NCBI GenBank assembly: GCA_030280995.1
Contig: JASXTE010000002.1
Coordinates: 33,903,683 to 33,967,682 of the forward strand
Length of the DNA: 64,000 bases
Direction of reading: 5' to 3'
DNA from: Hemileia vastatrix
Taxonomy: Eukaryota; Basidiomycota; Pucciniomycetes; Pucciniales; Zaghouaniaceae
Shown here: positions 22,560-32,931 of the stretch, one piece after another
Position numbering within the stretch: the stretch's first letter is position 1
Layout of the letters: each line of letters begins with the position of its first letter
Program-made: the position numbers and the translations under genes
The notes under the pieces: generated by a model
The model's input: only the letters and a program-made list of their open reading frames with translations
What the model was told of the DNA's origin: nothing
Database searches by the model: none

Positions 22560-23545
22560 TTAATGTAGAAAATAGTAAAAGAAAAAAGTTAAAAAATGGT
22601 GAATTTTGAATTGTGATATTTGAATATAAAATTATTTTGGAAAGATAGCAAGTGAGATGAGAAAAAGTCTATGAATGAGGGAAAGTGATATTTTAGTATA
22701 AAATTGTTATTAAAAAGGGAATACAAAATGAGAACAAATCTAGAAAATGATTAAATGTGCTATTTGAGCACAAAATATTGATTGGAAAAAGTCAAGTGAG
22801 TTTAGCAAATTTTTAGTGAATAATGAAATGTGGTATTTCAATACCAAATTGTAATAGAAAAGTGGGAAATTTCATCAGGCTTAAAGCTATTGAGTGATAA
22901 AATTTAATATTTAAGCATAAAATAATAATGTAATAATAGCAAGTGATAGTAGAAAAAATTTCAGCATATTATGGAATGTGATATGTTAGTATAAATTATT
23001 TAAGACAAAATGTCATATTAGATGAGAAAAAAGTTAGAAAATGATTATTTGTGTTATATAAGTACAAAATAAAGATTTAAAAGATGTAAGTGAGTTGAAT
23101 AAAAATTTAGAGAATATTAAAATGTGATATTTAAGAATCAAAACATGATAAAAAATTAGAAAATGGGATGAGAAAAAAATTTACTGAATAGTGAAATGTG
23201 ATATTTGATATTATATTATGATGGAAAAAAAGTAAGTGAGATGAGAAAACATGTTATCAAATGATGTAATATGATATTTTACTAAAAAATGGTTTTTGAA
23301 AAGGGAATATGAGATGAGAAGTAAGTTATCAAATGACAAATTTTTTTATTTGAGTGTCAAATAATGATTGGAAAAAGGAATGTGAGTTGAATAAAAACTT
23401 AGTAAATAATTAAATGTGATATTTCAGTATCAATAAAATCATGATGGAAAAGTAGAAAATGGTACATGGAAAAAATTAGCAAATGATGAAATTTGATATT
23501 TGAGTACAAAATGATAGTGAAAAAAGGGCATGAAAAATGAATAAA
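22560..23545. repeat. ~73-bp satellite array with four-monomer higher order
   Basis: Thirteen degenerate monomers carry the core TGTGATATTTGAGTACAAAAT followed by a GGAAAAAG-like block and GAGATGAGAAAAA. Core positions near 22614, 22687, 22758, 22832, 22904, 22976, 23052, 23124, 23198, 23270, 23345, 23417 and 23490 give a spacing of 71-76 bp. A variant GTGAGTTGAATAAAAA occurs only in every fourth unit, near 22798, 23095 and 23380, so a ~293-bp block of four monomers repeats about three times. Confidence 0.8.
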
Positions 23546-25192
23546 TTGTGAAAAATTTCAAAATCAAAGAAATGATTTATTGTGGTAACTTTTGTAAGTT
23601 ACAATGAAATTAGCTAAATATTTATCAAAAAATAATTCATGAGTCCTGATCAAATGCTTATTAAGTTCTGAAAAATTTATTTGTGAGTACCAATTGCACT
23701 CTGGGCTTGCATGAAGGTTTCCCCCTGATTTTTCATAGTGATTTTGGTATTTTTTATAAAAATAAACTTTATTCCACATATAGGTAAATTGATTTGATAA
23801 ACATTCTGAGTGTACTTTTATACTTCATGATTTACTTCACTTTCAGTTTGTGGTGTCATTTTGAGGAAAATGGGTGGTATTAAGACAATGGTTGTTGTAA
23901 GAAAGGAATGTGAGCAAGAATGAGTCATACCCAGTGCCACAAACTAATTCTTAGGCACTATACAGTGCCTAAAAGCTAATCATAATCACCCATTTTTTCT
24001 TATGTTAAAAACTAAGAATTTACTATGATTCATTGCAACCATCATCCCAGGTTTAGCTGGATGTCTTGTTTCAGAAAATGTAATTAAGTTAAAAATACAA
24101 CAAACACTTTTTTTTATTTTTCATTTTTTACATAACCTCAATTTTAAACTCCATAATAAATGAAATATGGAGCATAAGACTAGCATCATTTGATAGCTTA
24201 TAGATCATATAAAAGGATTTCATTAACAAAAACTTAAAAACCTCAAACACAAAATATGACTTTTCATACCTGGATACCAACAGGTAGGTTTATCAGAAGC
24301 TTCCACAACAGCATTCATCTGAGATGTCATTATATTAATGACTTAATTCAGAAAATCATTTCATTCACTGTGTAAGGCATCTGAAATTTCTCCCTTAGTT
24401 TTTAGCTAATGAAATTAATTGATGTTTGAATTAACAAATTTAAACTGGTTTTTATTTGGATTTAAATCTAGAGAATGAGCAAGAAAATCTTCAATTTTTA
24501 AAACTTAACTTGTTGAAAAAATTTGAGCACATTTATAGTAGTGTGAAGAGGAGTTTCATCTTCTTGAAATATGAGTTTTTTTTGGTTTATCATATTTCAA
24601 CAAGAATGGAAGGAGATTTTCAAGGCATACTTTTTCAATCATCATTTGAAAGTCTGGTTCTGAGGGGGAGAAAATTTTGGTGTATATTCATGGTATTGTT
24701 AAACCCACACCAAGCTATGACAGATATTGTAGACAATCCTATAGTACTAGCTATAGGCCTTGACCAAGGGATTTGGAGAGAACTTGAGAGAAAAACCCCT
24801 GTCCCTTTGAAAATACCAGGTGAGATTAATCTGCTATAGAAATTGAAGACTGTTTCAGTTACCCCTTCAAATAACCATCTTGACTGCTTAAAAAGTCATG
24901 AAAGTATCCAATAGCAGCCTACAAACAAAAGAGATCCTAAAATGCAGAAAAATATATACCAGAACCAGAGAAACAGTGCACTTTTTGCACAGAAAGCAGC
25001 AATAATACTTGATGCAGGTTTCAAAGCTACACCAGAGAAACAGTTGCAAATGTTGAAATCAAATGAAAAACTAACCTTTAAAAAAACAGGTAATTGTGTC
25101 TAAAAACAGTGAAACAGAGTGAGAAATAGTGATCTAATAACCAGATGTCTTTATGATAAATAGAGTTGCCCCAAACTGTCTTATTCAGGATG
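23546..25192. other. AT-rich gap with dispersed repeats, no gene supported
   Basis: A stretch at about 23790-23972 (GGGTGGTATTAAGACAATGG...) is a diverged direct copy of 28645-28831. A 22-bp hairpin, TTAGGCACT/AGTGCCTAA around ATAC, lies at 23951-23972; its CACTATACAGTG centre looks like two Tc1-type ends meeting at a TA. A 127-codon frame at 24456-24839 starts with TTG and is not recognisable. Confidence 0.4.
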
Positions 25193-25194
25193 TA

Positions 25195-26761
25195 CAGTGG
25201 GTGTCCAAAAAAATATGCCTGTTTTCATTTTGCCATAATTTTTTAAATAATCATCCTATCTACATGTCATTACATAGCTTGAATAATTCAACCATTTAAA
25301 ATAAAAATATGATATGGATATAATCAATAAAGTTCTTTTCTATTTTTAATTTATTTTTTTGAAATTTTTTTGATTTCAATTATCATAAAATTTCTGAAGA
25401 AATAGCTTATAAAATAGCTCATTATAAGCCTGAATATTTATAAGAGATATCAGGAGAATGAAACAGCAATAAAAATAATGAAAAAAATATAACAAAATTA
25501 CCAGTGGGGGATCTACTGCAAGCATCCACAACAGCCTTCATTTACTCAGGCATTGAAGAAATTAAATTTTCAAATATATTTCTTGGAAGACCATCACAAG
25601 AGTGAGCTAAATCTTCTTGCATAGCAATAAGACTTTGAGGTGATAAAGCTTCAGGAGTTGGTGTTTGAGCTTCTTCCAGAAATTTTATGTGTGATTGAGT
25701 TCAAGTGATTGTTGAGGCCAATATTCAATTCTATACAAGTTGGCAGTTTATTGGAAGCTGCAAGAAATTTTTGCATTGTGAACAGGTGCATTATCTTCCA
25801 TCAAAATAAGTTGATTGTTGCTATCAACTTCTTTGAGCCAATGATGAGGACTGAGACATAAACATTTTCAATGAAATGGATTGCTTTGTTCTGTTTTCCA
25901 GGTAAGAACACCAAGGGACAATTGGTAATGTTGAAAAAAGCGCCCCAGATCATTATTGAAAAGTACCCACTTTTGAAAGTGGGTTGAAGAGAATTTGAAT
26001 GAACCTTTTTGGTGGTTTTAAACTAGACATATTTTTATGAAAACTGCTTCCCTACCTCAAAAATTGATTCATATGACCATAAAACTTGCTTCCAGTCATT
26101 AGTGGTCCACTTTAAGTGAAATTGTGCAAACTTGAGATGCTTTGATTGGTGAGAAGCATTCAAGAAGAGCTTCTTAACAGCCACTTAAAGAGAGAAATCA
26201 AGCTATTTAGCATGTCTTGGAATTTTTCTAGGCAAGATTTCTGAGTAGAAAATTTCAGAAATTTTAATGCTAGTCATTTGTCAATTTTCAGAGAGAGAAA
26301 GAAATTCAACACATATCCTGACCTGTAGTTTTGTGTGGACAACCAGAGTTCTTATATGTTTCAACTGTCCCTCATACCTGGCTTCTTTTCAAGAAATCAT
26401 GCACAATAGTGCATGGAAGCTGGTAATGACAGGAGGTCTGGTATTAATTGGCACCCCAATCTTCCAGTGAAACACATTTGGCCCTTTGTTTAATACTGAG
26501 TTGTGGATTCTGCCCTATAGACTTAGCCATAAGCTGAGTAATTAGTCAAAAAATAGTTTTAAATATCAATAAAAAATAAACTATTGAATTCAACAAGATG
26601 TATATATAAGTATTAACACATTACCAATACTAAGAAAAAAAAATTGAAAATGGAAAACTTGAGGTGGGACAAGTGATGGTGGCAGTGAGAGAACAAAAAT
26701 AAATTGAATTAAGATGAAAAAACATGCATAAGAGGAGGAATTAATTTTTGGCCACCCACTG
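25195..26761 (-). mobile_element. Tc1/mariner element 1 (dead)
   Basis: The terminal inverted repeats are CAGTGGGTGTCCAAAAA at 25195 and, inverted, CAGTGGGTGGCCAAAAA ending at 26761. The TA dinucleotide target duplication lies at 25193-25194 and 26762-26763. Length 1,567 bp, normal for the superfamily. The transposase inside is heavily mutated. Confidence 0.88.
25500..26460 (-). pseudogene. Tc1-like DDE transposase relic of element 1
   Basis: Minus-strand translation shows scattered conserved blocks in the right order: KWTTNDWKQVLWSYES (family pattern W..VLWSDES), LQPTFKSGYFSIMIWGAFF, then remnants of the catalytic stretch before the C-terminus. Many stops and frameshifts intervene. The first catalytic Asp is replaced by Tyr in the SYES block. 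By family it would cut and join DNA at TA sites; it cannot act now. Confidence 0.7.
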
Positions 26762-26763
26762 TA

Positions 26764-27179
26764 CAGAGGCAGACCATCACTAAACTTCCCCATTTTACCT
26801 TTACCACATCTAAAAATACATAAAACAAAAGTTCAAAGTGCTTCCACATCTCTGTGTGCATATTTACACCTGCATTTGAGCCAAAATACCCCTTTAAAAC
26901 TACTAAAAAACCAGAACATATCAAAAAACCCTTAAAACACAAAATTAAGCTAAAAAATTATTTTGACATAAAATATAGTGAGAAATAAGTTATATCATGG
27001 TACTAAGTACTTAAAAATATCACTTAAGGATAGCTTAAAAAATTCAAAAAACAAAATTAAACAGTTATAGTGAAAAGTGAAAAATGCCAAAAAGAGCCCT
27101 TTAAACTTAGAATATTAAAAATATCAAAATGACATGAAATATAAAGAAAATATAGGGCTATAAAAAGGCGGTAGCTGCA
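26764..27179. other. AT-rich spacer between the two mariner relics
   Basis: No coding sequence or clear terminal repeat. It may hold the eroded left end of mariner element 2. Confidence 0.3.
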
Positions 27180-28416
27180 TAAACAGGGTCCAAGTATTCA
27201 TTCCGGGAATCCATTAAAACCCAAAATATAAGGGAAAATGCCAGCTTTGAAGACACTAAATACTCCTAAAATACCAGAAAAATGCTATAGAGCCTTTAAA
27301 ACAATAAATCTTGAAAGAATAAAGGCATATATAAGAGTAGTCTTCCCTTCAAAAGCAGAAAGAAGAACTCAACTCCTAAAAACAACCTAAAACATGGTGA
27401 CCAATGCCTATCTACTTCTTGAACACCACTATATGTGGCCAGTTTTGAATGTTGGCTGAAGGCTCTGCTGATGATATTACTCTCCTTTTCTATTCCACAC
27501 AAGTTTTGTCTTAGATTCATCACCAATTTTGAAGAAAGACTCATCTTTCCAAATAAATTTCTTCAAATCATTGACAGATAAAAGAAGTAGGTCTTGGGAA
27601 ATGTTCAGGAAAATCAGGGTCTGAAAATCACCAATCAAAGGTTTCTTTTCAGAATTAAATTGAGATGATTCCCATCTCATGGGCTCATTTTCAAATGGTT
27701 CAGGTTGGAATGGAGAATTTCATTGCATTGAATATCTCTGAAATCTTTACACAGCAGTTTGAATTGATGATGCAATAAATTTTTTGTATGTCTCAGGGTG
27801 TGGTTGTGTGTGGGTAGCCCAGATCAGGTGCAGTATCAACTGCACCTCTAGTACAGTATTGGCAAAGTATAGAATGCACTGTCTTGCATTTAATGAGAGA
27901 ATTGAGTGAGATTTAAACTTGATTTGTACCTGCCATTGCCATTCCAACAGGTAGCACCTTGGTTTTTTTCTTTTCCTGGAAATTACCAACTATGGAACTT
28001 GATATTCTGATAGGTGAAGAGAGTGAAAATAAGGAAAAAAATTTACAAATAGATAATTAAAAATAATGATAATAATGAAAAACATACCTGACAAAAAGAT
28101 ACTAGATAAGAAAAAAGTTAGTAACAAGGAACTGGAGGGAGGGTATCATTGAGATGGTGGTGTTATGAGGTGAAGATACAACATCAAAAAATATTAAGTG
28201 GTGATGAAAACTTATTTCTGGGTACTGCACATCCACACATACAGTAACAGGCAACATCTTCTCATCACCCCCATTTTCTATACTGCTCTTGAAAAAATAA
28301 CCCAATTTCATTCAATTTTATTTAATGGTCAATAGAGACCTTCAGATTCATAATATAAAAAATATATATTTTTCCAGAAGTTTTCTCATATTTTAAAAAC
28401 TTTTTGGTCACCCAGT
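27180..28416 (-). pseudogene. Tc1/mariner element 2 (dead transposase)
   Basis: The minus strand reads FIWKDESFFKIGDESKTKLVWNRKGE around 27600-27480, then LQPTFKTGHI, which is the DESxFK...VWR.KGE block of Tc1-like transposases. A right terminal repeat is recognisable at about 28400-28416 (inverted CTGGGTGACCAAAAA, similar to element 1's CAGTGGGTGTCCAAAAA). The left terminus was not found, so the left boundary is approximate. Several frameshifts are present. It is a different subfamily from element 1, judging by the DDE block. Confidence 0.65.
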
Positions 28417-28868
28417 TTCTGGATGAAGAAGTAAGGATCAGAGAAATATATGATTATAATGAATGAATATCCAGAGAAAACTAGAAGGAAATCATAAAAA
28501 TAACAACAGTAAAGTAACAAGAATTGATGAAGAAAAATGTAAATAAAGTTTGATTTATTTGCAGGGGATTCATTATATGAAGCTTCATTGTGTGGTTTTA
28601 TTAGCATTTTTTCATGTCTCATAAGATGAATTTTTATGCCACAGATAGGTATGTTGATTAGATAAACTTTCTTTGTGTATTTTGACAGTTATTAAATTGC
28701 TTCTTTTGCATTCGGTGGTGTTATTAGGAGGGAAATGGGTGGTATCAAAATGGTGGTGGTTGTAAGAAAGAAAAGTGAGCTACCTGTATGCATAAACAGT
28801 ACCAAAAAATTATTTCTGGGAGCTGTACATCCAGAATTAAATACCTAGATATATCCACATACATATTA
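28417..28868. other. AT-rich gap with a dispersed repeat copy
   Basis: 28645-28831 repeats 23790-23972 with many changes (GGGTGGTATCAAAATGGTGG). No gene. Confidence 0.4.
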
Positions 28869-29066
28869 GGGGGTATCAAAGTTAGAAATCTTCCATTTCA
28901 AAATACCTCTTTTTTCCACCAAATACACCATGACTATTTTATAAAATATGACATATTTTGCCCCAAAAACACCTTTTTATTGAGAGTTAATGTCAAGTTT
29001 GTGGCTTTCTTTTTGTGTTGTGAAATGCCTTTTAAATAATTACAAATTTCTAACTTTGATACCCCC
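28869..29066. mobile_element. MITE copy 1, GGGGGTATCAAAGTT termini
   Basis: 198 bp with near-perfect ~22-bp inverted ends (GGGGGTATCAAAGTTAGAAAT and its reverse complement at the right), preceded by TTA. The interior is non-coding. It lies directly next to copy 2. Confidence 0.85.
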
Positions 29067-29071
29067 TATTT

Positions 29072-29269
29072 GGGGGTATCAAAGTTTGAAATTTTCCATT
29101 TCAAAATACCTCTTTTTTCTATCAAATCAATCATGATTATTTTTTAAAATATGCCATATTGTTCCTCCAAAACACCTTCTTACTGTGAATTAATGTCAAT
29201 TTCGTGGCTTGTTTTTTGTGTTGTGAAATACCTTTTGAATAATTACAAAGCTCTAACTTTGATACCTCC
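29072..29269. mobile_element. MITE copy 2, same family and length
   Basis: Also 198 bp, in the same orientation as copy 1 and separated by five bases. The interior is clearly homologous (CAAAATACCTCTTTTTTC, TTGTGTTGTGAAAT). The right end has decayed to GATACCTCC. Confidence 0.85.
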
Positions 29270-29760
29270 TATTGGGGGGTCTCAAACATTAGCAAATACG
29301 ACATTCAAACACATCAAATGATACGTACCATGTAAGTATTTTTTAAAATACAGTATATCTATCCAGAGCAGGTGTACTTGACTGGTCTCATTATACCTCA
29401 TAACCTTTCACACACTCCATCCCCTTACAAAAATGATTCAGCACCTGTTACACACACACTCACATCTTAGCACAAAAGTAGAGAGTATTGGACCTCAAGT
29501 TTGAGACCCCTCACCTTAAGTCTGCCATTTAATTAAAGAAGGGATAAAGCCTCAGTTTGTAAGAGAAAGAGCACTAAAGATAGATACAACAGATATAGCT
29601 CATCTGAATGATAGGGAAATCAATAGAATGAACTCTATGAAAGTAAGGCACAACTCCTAAAGGCAGAACATCCGGAATGCTGGTTTCTAGGCCCCTGCTG
29701 ATACAGCCCCCAGTCAAATTTATTGATGCCTTTCAAATCTGAATAAAACTGATCTTATAA
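29270..29760. other. Gap between MITE copies, no gene
   Basis: Begins GGGGGGTCTCAAAC, possibly another eroded MITE end. Nothing else is recognised. Confidence 0.35.
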
Positions 29761-29843
29761 GGAGGTGTCAAAGTTAAATATATGCATTTACAAAATACCC
29801 ATTTTTGGACCAAATCAACCATGATTATTTTTTCATATATCAC
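29761..29843. mobile_element. MITE copy 3, partial
   Basis: GGAGGTGTCAAAGTTAAATA, then CAAAATACCCATTTTTGGACC and CAACCATGATTATTTTTTC, follow copies 1 and 2. It is cut by the inverted-repeat element at 29844. Confidence 0.7.
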
Positions 29844-30091
29844 CACACAATATGGGGGGGCCGACTTGTTAGCAAGTCCGCAACCTTGGACTCAAATTCA
29901 CCACAGATTGAACACACCTTGAGATATTGACAAAGGAACAATACAATCAGGGATGAAAACCACTCAACAGAACAGTTTTAGGTGGGTGTTCAAGTAGAGT
30001 TCAGTCTGAGTTCAGTATGACTTCCATCTGAGTTCTGTCTGAGTTAAGGTTGGGGACTTGCTAGCATGTCCACCCCCTATATTGCGTAGTG
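29844..30091. mobile_element. 248-bp inverted-repeat element with GACTTGCTAGCAAGTC palindromes
   Basis: The left end CACACAATATGGGGGGGCCG and the right end ...CACCCCCTATATTGCGTAGTG are inverted. Next to each lies a self-palindrome: GACTTGTTAGCAAGTCC at about 29863-29879 and GGACTTGCTAGCATGTCC at 30054-30071. The interior has CTGAGTTC in several short repeats. It sits inside MITE copy 3. Confidence 0.7.
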
Positions 30092-30129
30092 TATGGCATA
30101 TTTTCAAGGGGTCCTAATGGTCTATAAGA

Positions 30130-30407
30130 TTTTACGGGGTTCCAAATGGCAGTGAAGGTGGATAACACAATGATTTAAATCAAGGTACGTAGATTTTTAT
30201 CTTAGATGATTTATTACTCAAATAAAAGGTAAGGGAATATTTTATTATTACTTCAAAGGATTTAAACTACTTAAATTGTAATGAATAAACTAGTTATAGT
30301 AGTAATAGGATTGTTATTGGTTGTATATAATAAAAAGATAAGTAGTAATGAATGAATAAAACAGCACAAAATGGAAGGCCTTTTATAGGCAAAAAGGTGA
30401 GAGAGAG
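30130..30407 (-). repeat. Older gypsy LTR, left part, target of Gypsy-B
   Basis: AT-rich sequence with the TTATAGGC/TATAAAAGG promoter-like block (30376-30396) and the TTGTAATGAATAAA pattern of the Gypsy-1/2 LTRs, in minus orientation. It continues at 39597-40095 beyond Gypsy-B. The left boundary is approximate and no target duplication could be assigned. Confidence 0.5.
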
Positions 30408-31548
30408 TGTCAGCCAGGCTATTCCAGGAGTCCAGTAAATGATATATAAATTATAAAACTTTAAAGAGTGGGTAAGACTTGTATTTAATGAATATAACTT
30501 AATATTTTATTGCATAATGAAATTATATAAGAATTTTATTATATACAAGTGTTACATTAAATTTATTGGTTATATATATTTTTATATATACAATTAAATT
30601 GAGCATAATATAATATATTCTACAAATAATGGCACATTTTTATGTATTTAATAATTATAAATTTATATTTAATTAATTAAAAAACATATATTATAATTAC
30701 AAGTGTAAATTTGATTTATAATATATTTAAATTAATTACTTAAATTTATATATTAAATAATACCTCTCATATGATACTAAACAATAATTAAGGACGCTTC
30801 TTTTGACCCTTAATTGTGTTAGAAAAAACAAATAAATTAATTTGGACTAAATTGAGATTAATTGCTTGTTTTGTTGCGTCAAATTATTTTTTGTTTCACT
30901 TAAAATATCCTTTAATCAGAATGTACCATCTGTTGGGAATTATATTTCTCATAGTTCCTATGTTTCCAATCTTGTTTAGTTATTCACTATTGTCACTTAC
31001 TGATTTGGGAATTAATGGCGGGGAAATTGGATTCTTAATTGGGCTTTTAATTATTTGTTTCATGTTTTTCTCTATATTGTTATGTTTCATTTACTCTTTT
31101 GATATGTTTGTTTTATTCCATTCTAATCATTGTATTTACAAATATAGTAGCGCTTCAGAGGACCCATTGCCTATAAAAGGGCCTTGGATAATCCCCTGTA
31201 GCCTTATCACTTATTACACACTCAACAATTTAAAGATAAATTTATTACGCTTATTATTATTTTTATTAGTATTAGATTCTAATTAAAAATTCTAAATAAC
31301 AATTTAGGGGTTGCCTTAAGTCTAATAGTAATTATATTGTTTGCCGCGCAGAAACTCTTACTTAAATAATATTAATATTAATAAAACCAATTTTGTTGTC
31401 ACCTCTCAAATCACTCGTCGTTGCTTTCTTTCAATAAATTAAATAATTTTATTAAATTTTATTTCTTTTATTGCCTATAATCCTCTTCTCCTTCTCCTCC
31501 TCTCATTTCTTCCTTTTTTTCTTATCTCTTCTAGACGACTGACCGACA
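30408..31548 (+). repeat. Gypsy-B 5' LTR
   Basis: Begins TGTCAGCCAGGC and ends GACCGACA. It contains a TATAAAAGG box at 31173-31181 and AATAAA near 31433, consistent with U3-R-U5 order. An open 156-codon frame starting with GTG inside it is U/Phe-rich and probably fortuitous. Confidence 0.95.
31173..31181 (+). promoter_or_regulatory. TATA box of the Gypsy-B LTR
   Basis: TATAAAAGG sits in a locally GC-richer patch of the LTR; the same motif recurs in the 3' LTR at 39216-39224. Similar TATAAAAG motifs sit in the other gypsy LTRs here. RNA would start roughly 25-35 bases downstream. Confidence 0.6.
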
Positions 31549-32249
31549 ACTGAGGGCCTTTCCAAATGACGACGACGATTGAGCCTGGCGACGAACGACA
31601 AAACGCACGGACCACCTAGCAAAACAAAACTTTTGCCGCAACTGTGTTTCGAACTTGGGTTCGACATCTTAGGTTTATATAATATTAATTTTTATATTAT
31701 TTTGAAGTGATTTTTCGATCACTATAGTAAGTTCACCTTTGCGCCTCTCACTCATATTACTATATTTTTATTGCAATAACAGTGATTGTGGCTTAATTGC
31801 TGATTCACTGAGTGTAAGTGTTCAATTTTTAAAAATTTTTTTTTCCTAGTTGACCATTATAGAGTGTTAAATCCTCTTAGTCCTAGAACAATTGACATTA
31901 TTATTAATACAAATTGAATTATTAATTTAATTTTTTTTTATTATTAATTATTGTTAATTTTGGTTGACTTAAAAGTACATTGTGCTTAGTCCCAATATAT
32001 TGCCATATTTAATATTGGTAATTAATTGGTTGAATTAACTTACTTGTTATTCCCAATTTAAACTTGCAATCCATTTTTTTTTTTTTTTTTTTTTTTAAAT
32101 TAATTTTTTAATTATTACTTTATATTGAAAATTATTTTTTCTATAATTTAATTAATTAAAAAATTTTTTTTATTATTTGGAGCAATTATTGACTAACTTT
32201 GATTATTTTTTTATAAAGTACAAAGTAAAATATAAATCTTCCCACTAGT
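31549..32249 (+). other. Gypsy-B leader between LTR and first ORF
   Basis: Starts ACTGAGGGCC. No classical TGG primer-binding start follows the LTR, so the priming tRNA is unclear. A GC-richer 130-base patch is followed by AT-rich sequence with a ~20-base T run near 32076. No ORF. Confidence 0.6.
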
Positions 32250-32931
32250 ATGTCCAACAATTTGGCAGAAAAAATGGATAACATGCAAGTGGATGAGATA
32301 GAAATTGACTATGATGCTGACACTGTAAGTTCTTCTAAAGTTGGTCATAAAAAATCTTATGCTAACACAAAAAATTCACATACTGCAGGATGTGGAAATG
32401 ACAGGAAATGCAAACAAACCAAACCCCCTTCCCCCAGTACCACAGAAGGAAGTAAAGCCTCTAGTGCCTCAAGAAGGTCTTCCAAAAGGCTTCAAAATAA
32501 AAAAGCTTCCTCTGCCACAACAAATCAGCAACCTATCCAGTCATATAAAAGAGTTGAAGACAGAAAATATGACGTACAAAGCAAAGGTAGACACATTGTG
32601 GGATCAGGTCCAAGAACTCAGGAACCAGATTCAGGCCCAGGCCCCTCCTCAATTGCCTCCCAATCAGCTTCAATTTCAGGCTCAACCTTCACAGCCACCC
32701 AGCTCAACCATCCAAAATCCAAATACTATGGAAGTAGAGCAATGGAAATGGGATTATCTAATGAGTCACTACCAACAGAATGTGCAACACCCTCCTCATC
32801 ATCAGCCTGGCCCATCCAGAACACCCAATTTCCATCCACCTCCTCATCCCTACCAACAAAGCAGGAGAAAGAAGGCCCAAGCACAATCCCAAACCCAGTC
32901 CCAGGGGAAGTTTCCTCCTCTGCCATGGTAA
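32250..32931 (+). CDS. Predicted spliced ORF1 of Gypsy-B (Gag-like, alternative frame)
   Basis: Exon 1 (32250-32324, 25 codons, MSNNLAEKMDNMQVDEIEID) ends at a consensus GTAAGT donor. A 64-nt intron ends at ACTGCAG (32388), and exon 2 (32389-32931) is read in the other frame. It gives ~205 residues: a Pro-rich stretch, a coiled coil (SSHIKELKTENMTYKAKVDT), Gln/Pro-rich runs and a basic QQSRRKKAQ tail ending PPLPW. This frame looks far more protein-like than the Ser-rich unspliced reading of the same bases. Exon 2 is followed by TGGTAA, and the ATG of the next frame overlaps this stop as ATGGTAA at 32925. Alternative: the unspliced frame is the real one and this is an accident of a captured exon. 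Confidence 0.5.

Noticed and set aside
24456..24839. 127-codon plus-strand frame
   Set aside because: TTG start, no recognisable motif, next to mariner debris; not enough to call a gene.
30816..31286. 156-codon open frame identical in both Gypsy-B LTRs (also 38859-39329)
   Set aside because: It begins with GTG, is Phe/Leu/Ile-rich because the strand is T-rich, spans the TATA box and probable RNA start, and resembles no known protein. It is identical in both LTRs only because the LTRs are.
32726..32926. 66-codon minus-strand frame in the Gypsy-B Gag region
   Set aside because: Antisense shadow of the C-rich overlapping-frame segment.
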